A stretch of 64,000 nt of DNA, from contig CP054595.1 of assembly GCA_013347225.1 (NCBI GenBank), positions 1,736,001-1,800,000 of the forward strand, given 5' to 3'. Below, piece by piece: positions 17,905 to 28,196 of this stretch; within the stretch, counting starts at the first letter, position 1, and every line of letters begins with the position of its first letter. Position numbers and translations under genes: made by a program. The stretch is from Candidatus Accumulibacter similis. Lineage in GTDB: Bacteria; Pseudomonadota; Gammaproteobacteria; Burkholderiales; Rhodocyclaceae. A model generated the notes under the pieces. The model made no database searches. It was not told the origin of the DNA and was given only the letters and a program-made list of their open reading frames with translations.

Positions 17905-19854
17905 TCACGGTGACAGCGCACGGCCCGACCCGTCAATTCGTTCGCTGAGGCTGAGCCAGCGGTCTTCAAGGGGAGACAGTTCGCCGGCGATCTCGTTCAG
18001 CCGTCGGCCGAGTTCTGCCAGCTCCCTGGCCCCTGCGGGTACGCACAGGCTCGCTTCCAGCGCACGCTGTTCGCCCTGCAGGGCGAGCATCTGCTGCTCG
18101 ACCCGTTCCAGTTCGCGCTGCAGCGCCCGCAGGTCGGCGGCCGCCTTTTTCCCCGGATTGGCCCCCGGCAACTCGCGGCCAGCCCGCTCCCGGACACCTC
18201 GGGCGAGTTCCCGGAAGCTGTCGCGCCGCTTCCGCGCCTCTTCGAGCAGGTAGCGCTGGTAGTCGTCGAGGTCGCCGGCAAAGTCGGTCACGGTGCCGCG
18301 GGCGACCAGCCAGAACTCGTCGCAAACCGAGCGCAGCAGCGAACGATCATGGCTGACCAGCACCACCGTTCCTTCGAACTCGTTGAGCGCGAGCGCGAGC
18401 GCTTCGCGGGTGGCGAGATCGAGGTGGTTGGTGGGCTCGTCGAGCAGGAGCAGGTTTGGTCGCTGCCAGACGATCATGCACAGCAGCAGGCGCGCCTTCT
18501 CGCCGCCGCTGAGGGTGCCGACTGCCTGGTTGACGATCTCGCCCGTGAAGTTGAAGCCGCCGAGAAAACTGCGCAGATCCTGCTCGCGCTCGCTCCGGCC
18601 GGACGCCGGGCTCTCCCGGGCCAGGCGGAGCATGTGCTGCAGTGGTGTGGCGGCAGGACGCAGCACTTCCAGTTCCTGCTGCGCGAAATAGCCGACGTTG
18701 AGTCCACGGCCCGCGGTGACGCTGCCGCCGACACATTCGAGGACTCCGGCGATGGTCTTCACCAGTGTCGACTTGCCCTGTCCGTTGGCGCCGAGGATGC
18801 CGATCCGTTGCCCGGCCATGACCGAGCGATTGACGTCGTCGACGACTATGCGTGCCGGCGTGCCGGCGGCGGCTTCGGCCGGCGGCGGGTAACCGAAGCT
18901 GGCGTGCGTCATCACCAGCATGGGGTTCGGCAGGCCGGCCGGCTCGCCGAACTCGAAGCCGAAGTCGGCGCTGGTCAGCACGGGCGCGAGACGCTCCATT
19001 CTTTCCAGTGCCTTGACCCGGCTCTGCGCCTGCCGCGCCTTCGTTGCCTTGGCCTTGAAGCGCGATATGAAGCTCTGCAGGTGGGCGATCCTTTCCTGCT
19101 GCTTGAGGTAGGCGTTCTGCTGCAGCTCGATCTGCTGCGCCCGCGTTTCTTCGAAGGTGCTGTAGTTACCGCCGTAGCGGGTCAGCCTGGCGTTTTCCAG
19201 ATGCAGGGTGACGGTGGTCACCGCGTCGAGAAAGTCGCGGTCATGGCTGATCACCAGCAGCGTGCCTTCGTAGCGTTTGAGCCAGCTTTCGAGCCAGACC
19301 AGGGCGTCCAGATCGAGGTGGTTGGTTGGTTCGTCGAGCAACAGGAGGTCGGACGGGCACATCAGTGCCCGTGCCAGTTGCAGGCGCATCCGCCAGCCTC
19401 CCGAGAAGCTGTCGACCGGCCGCTCGACTTCGCTCGTCTGGAAACCCAGTCCGAGGATCAGCGCCTGCGCCCGCGCCTGCGCGTCGTTCTCGCCGGCGTC
19501 GTGCAAAGCCATGTAGGCGTGTGCCAGGTGCTCGCCGTTGCCGTCGCCTTCGGCCAGCTGAACCTCCCGGCGGGCGGCGAGCAGGCGGCTGTCACCGGCG
19601 ATGACGAAGGCGGTGGCGCTCTCCTGGGTCGCCGGCATCTCCTGCGCCACCTGCGCCAGGCGCCAGCCTGCGGGCAGCGACAGTTCACCACTGTCCTCGT
19701 GCAGGCTGCCGTCGAGGAGCGCAAAGACGCTCGACTTGCCGGCGCCGTTGCGGCCGACCAGGCCGACCCGCTCGCCGGCACTGATCGTCACCGAGGCATT
19801 GTCGAGCAGGACCTTGCTGCCGCGGCGCAGGCCCAGGTTCCTGAGCGCGATCAT
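17905..19854 (-). CDS. ABC-F family ATPase, YheS-like
   Basis: A 649-residue soluble protein with two ABC domains and no membrane segment. Domain 1 has GRNGAGKSS, signature FSGGWRMRLQLA and Walker B LLLLDEPTNHLD; domain 2 has GANGQGKST, LSGGEKARLLL and LLLLDEPTNHLD. The linker is the ABC-F interdomain type (KQQERIAHLQSFISRFKAKATKARQAQSR) and the C-terminus is a coiled coil. ABC-F proteins act on ribosomes during translation. Length and C-terminal tail fit YheS better than EttA (about 555). Confidence 0.9.
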   Translation of the reverse strand: MIALRNLGLRRGSKVLLDNASVTISAGERVGLVGRNGAGKSSVFALLDGSLHEDSGELSLPAGWRLAQVAQEMPATQESATAFVIAGDSRLLAARREVQLAEGDGNGEHLAHAYMALHDAGENDAQARAQALILGLGFQTSEVERPVDSFSGGWRMRLQLARALMCPSDLLLLDEPTNHLDLDALVWLESWLKRYEGTLLVISHDRDFLDAVTTVTLHLENARLTRYGGNYSTFEETRAQQIELQQNAYLKQQERIAHLQSFISRFKAKATKARQAQSRVKALERMERLAPVLTSADFGFEFGEPAGLPNPMLVMTHASFGYPPPAEAAAGTPARIVVDDVNRSVMAGQRIGILGANGQGKSTLVKTIAGVLECVGGSVTAGRGLNVGYFAQQELEVLRPAATPLQHMLRLARESPASGRSEREQDLRSFLGGFNFTGEIVNQAVGTLSGGEKARLLLCMIVWQRPNLLLLDEPTNHLDLATREALALALNEFEGTVVLVSHDRSLLRSVCDEFWLVARGTVTDFAGDLDDYQRYLLEEARKRRDSFRELARGVRERAGRELPGANPGKKAAADLRALQRELERVEQQMLALQGEQRALEASLCVPAGARELAELGRRLNEIAGELSPLEDRWLSLSERIDGSGRALSP

Positions 19855-19903
19855 CCGGCGGAGCGGCCGCTGGTGACCGGCCGCGTACTGCTGACCGAGG
19901 GCT

Positions 19904-20776
19904 TCAACGGAAAATCACGGTCTTGTTGGCGTGCACCAGCACGCGGTCCTCGAGATGGTAGCGCAGCCCGCGTGCCAAGACGGCCTTCTCGATGTCCTTG
20001 CCGTAGCGCACCATGTCCTCGACCGAGTCCGAGTGGTCGATGCGAATGACGTCCTGCTCGATGATCGGACCCTGGTCGAGGTCGCGGGTGACGTAATGGC
20101 AGGTGGCACCGATCAGCTTGACGCCCCGCCGGTACGCCTGATGGTAGGGACGGGCGCCGACGAAACTGGGCAGGAAGGAGTGGTGGATGTTGATGATCTG
20201 TCCCGGAAAGCTGTCGCAGAAATCAGCCGGCAGGATCTGCATGTAGCGGGCGAGGACCATTGTGTCGGCCCGCACCTCCTCGTAGATGCGGCGGATTTCC
20301 GCGTTTGCCGCCAGCCGGTTGTCGGCGTTCACAGGCACGTAGTGGAAGGGGATGCCGTGCCATTCGACGAAGGCCTTGAAGGTGTCGTGATTCGCGATGA
20401 CGCAGGGGATCTCGATGTCGAGCTCGCGTGACTGCCAGCGCGAGAGGAGGTCGTAGAGGCAGTGCTCCTGCTTGCTGACCATGATCACGACCCGCCGTTT
20501 GACGGCAGAATCGCTGATCTTCCAGTCCATCGCCAGTTCCTCCGCGAGTGGCCGGAAGCGCTCACGGAACTCCGCCAGGTGGAAGGGCAGCGAATCGGCC
20601 TTCACCTCCATGCGCATGAAGTAGCGGCTGGCGCTGTCGCCGCTGCCGTCGTCGGCATGGTAGCTGGATTCGAGGATCCAGCCCGAGTGCTGGGCGATGA
20701 AGCCCGAGACGCGGGCGATGATGCCGACCTGATCGGGGCACGAGCCGGAGAGGGTATAGAAGCGCCGTGGGTACAT
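19904..20776 (-). CDS. purU: Formyltetrahydrofolate deformylase
   Basis: A 290-residue enzyme hydrolysing 10-formyl-THF to formate and THF. Residues 1-85 form an ACT-like regulatory domain (YTLSGSCPDQVGIIARVSGFIA). The catalytic formyltransferase domain has Asn-His-Asp type residues in INIHHSFLPSFVGARPYHQAY and VTRDLDQGPIIEQDV. ATG 20776 gives the family length. It follows thrH after 8 bases on the same strand, so both probably belong to one one-carbon/amino-acid unit. Confidence 0.95.
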   Translation of the reverse strand: MYPRRFYTLSGSCPDQVGIIARVSGFIAQHSGWILESSYHADDGSGDSASRYFMRMEVKADSLPFHLAEFRERFRPLAEELAMDWKISDSAVKRRVVIMVSKQEHCLYDLLSRWQSRELDIEIPCVIANHDTFKAFVEWHGIPFHYVPVNADNRLAANAEIRRIYEEVRADTMVLARYMQILPADFCDSFPGQIINIHHSFLPSFVGARPYHQAYRRGVKLIGATCHYVTRDLDQGPIIEQDVIRIDHSDSVEDMVRYGKDIEKAVLARGLRYHLEDRVLVHANKTVIFR

Positions 20777-20784
20777 ATTGCCGC

Positions 20785-21411
20785 TCAGACCTGCTGCCGC
20801 GTGCCGCAGGCGCTGAAGGCCTTGTCGATCTCGTGTCGCAACTCGGCAAAGGAGCGTGTGACGGGGAACTGCGGGAATTCGCGGATGACGTTCTCGGGCG
20901 GGTGAAAGAGGATGCCGGCGTGCGCCTCGGCGAGCATCGCCGTATCGTTGTACGAATCGCCGGCGGCCACGACCGTGAAGCGCAGTTCCTTCAGGCGGCG
21001 CACCGCCTCGCGTTTCTGGTCGGGCATGCGCAGGTGGTAGCGGACCAGCATGCCGTCGGCGCCGGCCTCGAGGCTGTGGCAGAAGAGGGTGGGCCAGCCC
21101 AGTTGTCGCATCAGTGGGTGGGCGAACTCGTAGAAGGTGTCGGAGAGGATGATCAGCTGGTAGTCCTCGCGCAGCCCGTCGACGAAGGCGCGGGCGCCGT
21201 CGAGCGGACCCATGGCGGCGATCACCTGCTGGATGTCGGGCAGACCCAGCCGGTGTTCGGCAAGGATCGCGAGGCGGTACTTCATCAGCCTGTCGTAGTC
21301 CGGCTCGTCGCGGGTCGTGCGACGCAGCTCCGGAATGCCGGTGCGGGTGGCGAACTCGATCCATATTTCAGGGACGAGAACGCCTTCTAGATCGAGGCAG
21401 ACGATTTGCAC
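20785..21411 (-). CDS. thrH: Bifunctional phosphoserine phosphatase / homoserine phosphotransferase
   Basis: A 208-residue HAD-family protein. The N-terminal motif CLDLEGVLVPEIWIEFA carries the nucleophile Asp and is diagnostic of ThrH; ILSDTFYEFAHPL and AGDSYNDTAML are HAD motifs II and IV. ThrH dephosphorylates phosphoserine and can transfer the phosphate to homoserine. The start is taken as GTG 21411 (VQIVCLDLEG) with GGGAG upstream, matching family N-termini; ATG 21444 would add 11 atypical residues. Confidence 0.93.
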   Translation of the reverse strand: MQIVCLDLEGVLVPEIWIEFATRTGIPELRRTTRDEPDYDRLMKYRLAILAEHRLGLPDIQQVIAAMGPLDGARAFVDGLREDYQLIILSDTFYEFAHPLMRQLGWPTLFCHSLEAGADGMLVRYHLRMPDQKREAVRRLKELRFTVVAAGDSYNDTAMLAEAHAGILFHPPENVIREFPQFPVTRSFAELRHEIDKAFSACGTRQQV

Positions 21412-21643
21412 GGCAGGCTCCCAGAGGACCACGGATCGAGTCAAGGCGCGATTCTACCAAATCCGCCGATGCTGGGCCGCCCGCCCGGCTTGGCCAGCGT
21501 GGCTGCCATGGCGTCGTGTGTCGGCGTGCAGTGCCGGATCGGCTGTGCGCTGGCGTCCGGGTTTATAGTGTCGGTGTAGTCCGCCGGCAGCGCTTGGCGG
21601 CCGGCTGGTGGCCGCCGGCCGTACGAGCAACCCGCGGGTCGTC

Positions 21644-21678
21644 GAAGGACGAAGGACGAAGGACGAAGGACGAAGGAG
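21644..21678 (+). repeat. Tandem heptamer GAAGGAC, just before a start codon
   Basis: Four perfect copies of GAAGGAC (21644-21671) and one imperfect copy (GAAGGAG, to 21678) lead directly into GAAGAAGG and the ATG at 21687. Each unit contains an AAGGA-like ribosome-site core. Copy-number change could alter initiation or spacing, but this is inference. Confidence 0.8.
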
Positions 21679-21686
21679 GAAGAAGG

Positions 21687-22289
21687 ATGCAGATTGGGGT
21701 TGCTTCGCTGCTGTTGCTGTCACTCTTGCTGCCCGCCGCTGCCGCTACCGCCGCGGCATCGCCGGAGGCAGGGGTGCCCGTGCCGCAGACCCTCGACGAG
21801 GCGCAGCAGCAAAGGCGACGCGCCGAGGCGATGCGCGAGCAGGCGGAGCGCGACTACAAGGCCGAGCAGGATCGCTGCTACACCCGCTTTCTCGTCAATG
21901 ACTGTCTTGAACAGGCGAAGAAACGGCGTACCGCTGCGATCATCGAGTCGCGCGCCATCGACCAGCCGGCACGCGACTTCGAACGGGCGGCGCGCCGCCG
22001 GGAAGTCGTCGACAAGGAAGAGCAGCGGCGCCTCGAACAGCCGCAACGCGAAGCCGAGCAACTGCAGGACAGCGAACGACATCGGGCCGAGCAGGCGGAG
22101 AAGACCGCGGCGCGCGAGCGCAAGCTCGCGGAAAAGCAGCGGCAGGCCGCCGCGGGCCGGCAGAAGGCGGCCGAGGAGCAGGCGCGCAGGCAGGCCAAAC
22201 AGGAGCAGCGGGCGCGCGACGACGCTGAACGGGCGGCACGGAAAGCAGCCCGTGAGGGTGGCAAGCCAGCCGCCGCCGCCGGCAACTGA
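21687..22289 (+). CDS. Exported Arg/Glu/Ala-rich coiled-coil protein
   Basis: A 200-residue protein starting with a signal peptide (MQIGVASLLLLSLLLPAAAA). The mature part is nearly all charged coiled coil, with long Gln/Arg/Glu/Ala heptads such as RRRAEAMREQAERDYKAEQ, and two cysteines (DRCYTRFLVNDCLEQ) that could form a disulphide. It resembles uncharacterised periplasmic proteins of betaproteobacteria; no enzyme motif is seen. The start is set by the signal peptide and GGAGG at 21676-21680. Confidence 0.8.
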   Translation: MQIGVASLLLLSLLLPAAAATAAASPEAGVPVPQTLDEAQQQRRRAEAMREQAERDYKAEQDRCYTRFLVNDCLEQAKKRRTAAIIESRAIDQPARDFERAARRREVVDKEEQRRLEQPQREAEQLQDSERHRAEQAEKTAARERKLAEKQRQAAAGRQKAAEEQARRQAKQEQRARDDAERAARKAAREGGKPAAAAGN

Positions 22290-22352
22290 GTCGCTGCCCG
22301 GTGCACCGCCTGGCTGGCGCATGGCAAGCGGCTGGGCGGTGGTCGTGGCAGC

Positions 22353-22358
22353 TATAAT
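22353..22358 (+). promoter_or_regulatory. Likely -10 element of ubiD
   Basis: A perfect TATAAT lies 32 bases upstream of the ubiD ATG. The -35 region is weak. Confidence 0.4.
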
Positions 22359-22390
22359 CGCCCGTTGGACGACGCACGGATCTGTTGCCG

Positions 22391-23854
22391 ATGAAGTATC
22401 ATGACCTGCGCGATTTCATGGCGCAACTGGAAACGATGGGCGAGCTCAGGCGGATCGCCGTCGCTGTCGACCCGCGGCTCGAGATGACCGAAATCTGCGA
22501 TCGCGTGCTGCGTGCCGGCGGGCCGGCACTGCTCTTCGAGCAGCCGACCGGCTACCGGATGCCCGTTCTGGCGAACCTCTTCGGTACGCCCCGCCGCGTG
22601 GCGCTGGGGATGGGGCAGGAGTCGGTGCTGGCGCTGCGCGAAGTGGGCAAGCTGCTCGCCTACCTCAAGGAACCGGAGCCACCGCGGGGTCTCCGGGACG
22701 CCTGGGACAAGCTGCCGGTGTTGCGGCAGGTGCTCAACATGGCGCCGCGCGTGCGTTCGTCGGCGCCATGCCAGGAGATCGTTTGCGAGGGCAGCGATGT
22801 CGACCTCGGCCGCCTGCCGATCCAGTGGTGCTGGCCGGGCGACGTGGCGCCGCTGATCACCTGGGGCCTGACGGTGACGCGCGGGCCGCACAAGGCACGC
22901 CAGAACCTCGGCATTTATCGCCAGCAGGTGCTGGGGCCGAACAAGCTGATCATGCGCTGGCTGGCGCATCGCGGTGGCGCACTCGACTTCCGCGAGCACT
23001 GCCTGCAGCATCCCGGCCAGCCGTTCCCGGTCGCGGTTGCCCTTGGGGCTGATCCGGCGACGATTCTCGCGGCGGTGACGCCGGTTCCCGACAGCCTCTC
23101 CGAGTATCAGTTCGCCGGTCTGTTGCGTGGCAGCAAGACCGAAGTGGTGAAATGTCTCGGATCGGACCTGCAGGTGCCCGCCTCGGCCGAGATCGTTCTG
23201 GAGGGCTTCATCGACCCGCAGGAGAGCGCGCTCGAAGGGCCCTACGGAGACCATACAGGCTACTACAACGAGCAGGCCCGTTTCCCGGTGTTCACCGTCG
23301 GGCGTCTGAGCATGCGGCAGCAGCCGATCTACCACAGCACCTACACCGGCAAGCCTCCAGACGAACCGGCGATGCTCGGCGTCGCACTCAACGAGGTCTT
23401 CGTGCCGCTGTTGCAGAAGCAGTTTCCGGAGATCATCGACTTCTACCTGCCGCCCGAGGGTTGCTCGTACCGTCTGGCGACGGTGAGCATGCGCAAACAG
23501 TACCCGGGGCACGCCAAGCGCGTCATGTTCGGCATCTGGAGCTTCCTGCGCCAGTTCATGTATACGAAGTTCATCATCGTCGTCGATGAGGACGTCGATA
23601 TCCGCGACTGGAAGGAAGTCATCTGGGCCATGACCACCCGCGTCGATGCTGCACGCGACACGCTGATCGCCGAGAACACGCCGATCGACTACCTCGATTT
23701 CGCCAGTCCGGTCGCCGGTCTCGGCAGCAAGATGGGGATCGACGCCACCAACAAGTGGCCGGGTGAGACCGGTCGCGAGTGGGGCCGGCCGATCGCCATG
23801 GAGGCCGCAGTGAAGCGGCGCGTCGACGAAATGTGGCAGCAGCTCGGCCTGTGA
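22391..23854 (+). CDS. ubiD: 3-octaprenyl-4-hydroxybenzoate decarboxylase UbiD
   Basis: A 487-residue prenylated-FMN-dependent decarboxylase of ubiquinone synthesis. Family blocks include [21 protein letters not shown] at the start, [20 protein letters not shown], the [11 protein letters not shown] loop with active-site acid, and [20 protein letters not shown]. The ATG at 22391 (MKYHD) is preferred to TTG 22385. The flavin prenyltransferase ubiX is not in the window. Confidence 0.96.
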   Translation: MKYHDLRDFMAQLETMGELRRIAVAVDPRLEMTEICDRVLRAGGPALLFEQPTGYRMPVLANLFGTPRRVALGMGQESVLALREVGKLLAYLKEPEPPRGLRDAWDKLPVLRQVLNMAPRVRSSAPCQEIVCEGSDVDLGRLPIQWCWPGDVAPLITWGLTVTRGPHKARQNLGIYRQQVLGPNKLIMRWLAHRGGALDFREHCLQHPGQPFPVAVALGADPATILAAVTPVPDSLSEYQFAGLLRGSKTEVVKCLGSDLQVPASAEIVLEGFIDPQESALEGPYGDHTGYYNEQARFPVFTVGRLSMRQQPIYHSTYTGKPPDEPAMLGVALNEVFVPLLQKQFPEIIDFYLPPEGCSYRLATVSMRKQYPGHAKRVMFGIWSFLRQFMYTKFIIVVDEDVDIRDWKEVIWAMTTRVDAARDTLIAENTPIDYLDFASPVAGLGSKMGIDATNKWPGETGREWGRPIAMEAAVKRRVDEMWQQLGL

Positions 23855-23933
23855 CCGGCGGCATGGCGATGCCGAACGGGTTCGTCGCTGCCAGGGTTGC
23901 CGCTGGGCGGCGTCGGCGATTCTGGAGAATGTC

Positions 23934-24332
23934 ATGGGCAACGAGTTGATTCCGCATGCCGACCTCGATGGCCCGCGGGCCTGGTGTCATGTCATTTACG
24001 GACTGCACGCGCTGGCGGTGGTTGTCGGCGTCAGTGGCGCCGCAAGCATCGCCGGTGCCTTCGTTTTCGGTGTGCCGTCGCTGCTTGCCGTCGTGCTCAA
24101 CTGGATCAAGCGCGGCGAGGTCGCCGGCACCTGGCTCGACAGCCACTACCGCTGGCAGATCCGCACCTTCTGGTTCACCCTGCTGTGGCTACTGGTCTAT
24201 GGCCTGCTGATCGTCACCATCATCGGTATCCCCGTCGCCTGGCTGCTGATCGTCGTTCTCGGCATCTGGGTTGCCTATCGGGTCATCCGCGGCTGGCTTG
24301 CTCTCGCCGATCAGCGGCCGATCGGCGATTGA
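23934..24332 (+). CDS. DUF4870-type small membrane protein
   Basis: A 132-residue protein with three or four hydrophobic helices (IYGLHALAVVVGVSGAASIA; FFTLLW-type segments; LIVTIIGIPVAWLLIVVLGIWVAYRV). The RGEVAGTWLDSHYRWQIRTF loop is shared with DUF4870/YccF-like proteins. Function unknown. It starts 79 bases after ubiD on the same strand and may be co-transcribed. Confidence 0.8.
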   Translation: MGNELIPHADLDGPRAWCHVIYGLHALAVVVGVSGAASIAGAFVFGVPSLLAVVLNWIKRGEVAGTWLDSHYRWQIRTFWFTLLWLLVYGLLIVTIIGIPVAWLLIVVLGIWVAYRVIRGWLALADQRPIGD

Positions 24333-27300
24333 GCGGCTTTCGCCTGCCGCCACCGCTTGCCGCGGGTGCCGCGCCAGGCGGCACTCGCGGCAGACCTTCC
24401 GGCGCAGGAGATGGGCGGCGCCGGGCCGCTGCCCCTGTCGGTCCCATGGTTTGTCGTCTATCATTGAGTGGTGGCCAAGTAGAAGAATACGAGTCGGCTC
24501 AATGAATCATCTGCGCACCTGCTGGCTCCTGTTCCTGTTCCTCGCTGCATGCTGCGCTCCGTGCCCCGCGGTCGCGGAAGATGCTGTCGGTCCGCGTTCA
24601 CCCGAGGTGTTGCGCGTGTTGATCGATGACAACTACCCGCCCTACGTCTTTCGCGATGCCGGCGGTACGCTCACCGGCTACCTGGTCGATCTCTGGCGTT
24701 TGTGGGAGGAGAAGACCGGCGTCAGGGCCGAGCTGCGGGCCAGCGACTGGGAAACGGCGCAGCGGCGAATGGCAGATCGTCAGGGCGAGGTTCTCGACAC
24801 TGCCTTCAGGACGCCCGAACGCGAGCGCAGCCTCGATTTCTCGCCGCCCTACGAAACGGTCCAGGTGGCGATCTATTCCCATGCCAGCATCGGCGGTATC
24901 GTCGATGCCACCACCCTGCAGGGTTTCCTGGTCGGGGTGAAGGCCGGCGATGCCTGTGTCGAGCACCTGGCGGCGGCCGGCATCGGCGATGTGCAGCCCT
25001 ACGCCAGCTACCAGGCGCTGGTGCAGGCGGCGATCGACGGCAGGGTGCGGGTGTTCTGCCTCGACGAGCCGCCGGCCAACTACCTGCTCTACCGCAACGA
25101 CGCCGAGGAACTCTTCAACAAGGCGTTCACGCTCTACGCCGGTGACTTTCACCGGGCGGTACACAAGGGAGACGCAGCCAGCCTGGCGTTGCTGCAACGC
25201 GGCTTTGCCGCCATCACCCCAGCCGAAGAGCGAAACCTGAGGGCGAAGTGGATGGGTACGCCACTCCTCGCCTCGCCACGCGCGCGCCATCTCGCCTATG
25301 CCCTGCTCGTCGGTTCGCTCGTCGGTGGCGCGCTGCTGGTCTGGGTGATCACCCTGCGCCGGGTCGTTCGCCAGCGGACGGAAAAGCTGGCGGCAACGCT
25401 GAACGCCGTTCCTGACCCGATGTTCGAAGTGGGTCTCGATGGCACCTGCCATGAAGCCCATACGCTGCGCACGGGACTGTTGCCTGCCCGCTCCGCCGAT
25501 CTGGTCGGCCGACGGGTGTCGGAGTTCCTCGACCCGGCCGCCGCCGCCACCTGTCTCGATGCACTGCGCGAGGCAGATGCAGGCGGCTACTCGGCGGGCC
25601 GCCTGCTGGCGCTCGATCTGCCGCAAGGCCGTTTCTGGTTCGAGCTGTCGGTTGCTCGCAAGGCGACAGCGAGCGGCCGCCAGCCGCGCTTCATCGTCCT
25701 GGTGCGCGACGTCAGCGAGCGCCAGCGGGTCGAGGCAGAGCTGCTGCGGCGCAGCGAACAACTCGAATTGATGTCGCGCGTCAGTCAGGAAATCAACAGC
25801 CGACTCGACATGCCGGTGATCCTGCGCCAGCTCGTCGTCGCGGCGCTCAGACTGGTCGGTGCTGTCGGTGGCGCGGCGGCACGTCTGGAGGAAGAACGGA
25901 TGGTGTTCCGCGAATACTGCCGAGCCGGCGAATGGGTGCCGATCGACTATCGTTTTCCTGCCGGCCATGGCGTTCCGGGACGGGTCCTGCAGACGCGTCA
26001 GCCCTACCTCAGCAACGATGCCGCGAACGATCCCTGGGTCGTCCCGGCGATCCGGCAGGCGATCGGTTTCGACAACCTGCTGGACATGCCGATCATCGGC
26101 CGCGACGGCGAGCTGCTCGGTTGCTTCGAGATTCATGACAAGCCCGGCGGTTTCGACGCCGCTGATGCGAGCGTGCTGCAGGGGCTGGCGGCGAGTGCGG
26201 CGGTGGCGCTGGAGAACACCGCCCTGCTGGCCGAACGTCGGCGGGTGGAGGTGGCATTGCGCGAGAGCGAGGCGCAGCAGGCACTGGTTCTGGCCAGCGC
26301 CGCCTGTGGCATCGTGGCGACCGATCCGCAGGGCCTGATCACGCTCTTCAATCCCGGCGCGGAAGCGATGTTCGGCTACCGCGCTGACGAAGTGCTCGGG
26401 CGGGCGACGCCGATGCTGTGGCACGATGCCGACGAAGTGGCGGTCGCAGCAGCGGCGCTCACGAGGACGCTTGGCACCGCGATCGAACCCGGCTTCGATG
26501 CGCTGGTCGCGAAGGCACGGCTCAGCGGTGAGGCCGACGAGCGTGAGATGAGCTGCATCCGCAAGGACGGCTGCCGCATTGCCGTGCGCCTGGCGGTCAC
26601 CGTCATGCGCGCTGAGGATGGGCAGCTCAAGGGCTATCTCGCGACGATCGTCGATGTCAGTGCGCAGAAGCGGGCTGCTGCGGAACTCAACCTGGCCGCC
26701 AAGGTATTCGAACGCGGTGGTGAGGGGATTGCCATTACCGATGCCGCCGGCCGCATCGTCATGATCAACCACGCGTTTACCCGCATCACCGGTTACAGCG
26801 CTGGTGACGTCCTTGGGCGCAACCCCAGCATGCTCGCCTCGGGGCGGCACGATGCCGCCTTCTTCCGCAGCATGTGGGAGGCGATCGAGGCCGAGGGGGC
26901 CTGGCAGGGCGAGATTTGGAACCGGCGCAAGGATGGGAGCGTCTATCCGGAGTGGCTGTCGATCAGCCGTGTCGAGAGCGATGGACTGACCACCCACTAT
27001 CTGGGCAGCTTCATCGACCTCACCCGGCACAAGGAGGCGGAGGAGAGCATTCAGCGGCTGGCCCATTTCGACGCGCTGACTGGTCTCCCGAACCGCAGCC
27101 TCTTGGCCGAGCGGGTCAGGCATGACCTGGCGCGCGCGCATCGCGCCAGCGAGCCGCTGGCGCTGATGTTCCTCGATCTCGACCGTTTCAAGAACGTCAA
27201 CGACTCGCTCGGGCACCAGGTCGGTGACGAGTTGCTGATGCAGGTGGCGCGGCGCCTGCAGGGGGCGGTGCGCGATGACGACACGGTAGCGCGGCTCGGC

Positions 27301-28196
27301 GGCGACGAATTCATTGTCGTCCTGCCGAACACCGATGCCGACGGTGCGGCGCATGTCGCGGCGAAGCTGCTGGAGGTGACGACGCCGGCCTACCGCGTTG
27401 CTCAGCACGAACTGAGCAGCACGATGTCGGCCGGTATCGCGATGTACCCGGCCGATGGCGACAGTTTCGAGAGCCTGTCGATGTGTGCCGACACGGCGAT
27501 GTATCGTGCCAAGCAGGTCGGCCGCAATGCCTACTGCTTTTTCACGGCCGAGATGCAGGAGCGTTCGTCGCGCACGCTGCAGATCGAGAACGAACTGCGG
27601 CGGGCGATCGATCTCGCGCAACTGAGTCTGCACTTCCAGCCGCAGTTTGCGCTCGACGATCGGCGTCTGCTCGGCGCCGAGGCGCTGCTGCGCTGGCAGC
27701 ATCCCGAACTCGGAATGGTCTCGCCGGCTGAGTTCATCCCGATCGCCGAGGACTGCGGCCTGATCCTGCCGATTGGCGAATGGGCATTGCGGATGGCGGT
27801 GCGGCAGATGCGCATCTGGCACGGGCGCGGATTGCCGACGCTGAGTGTGGCGGTCAATCTGTCGGCGGTACAGTTTCGCCAGGCGGGCCTGACCGGTCTC
27901 GTGGCGGAGATTCTCGAGAGCGAGGGGTTGCCGGCGCGCTTCCTCGAACTCGAACTCACCGAGAGTGTGGCGATGCACCAGCCGCTGGCGGCGATCGCCA
28001 CCATGGACCGGCTGCGGGCGCTCGGCGTGCGGATGTCGATCGACGATTTCGGCACCGGCTACTCGTCGATGAGCTATCTCAAACGTTTCCCGGTGCACAA
28101 GCTGAAGATCGACCGCTCGTTCGTCGCCGACCTGGCCTCTGACCCGGATGACGAAGCGATCGTCGCCGCGACCATCGGCCTGGCAAAGAACCTTGG

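Noticed and set aside
24598..28098. A 1166-residue open frame antisense to the GGDEF-EAL gene
   Set aside because: It mirrors the codon structure of the real gene on the other strand, has an Arg/His/Gln-rich composition and no domain.
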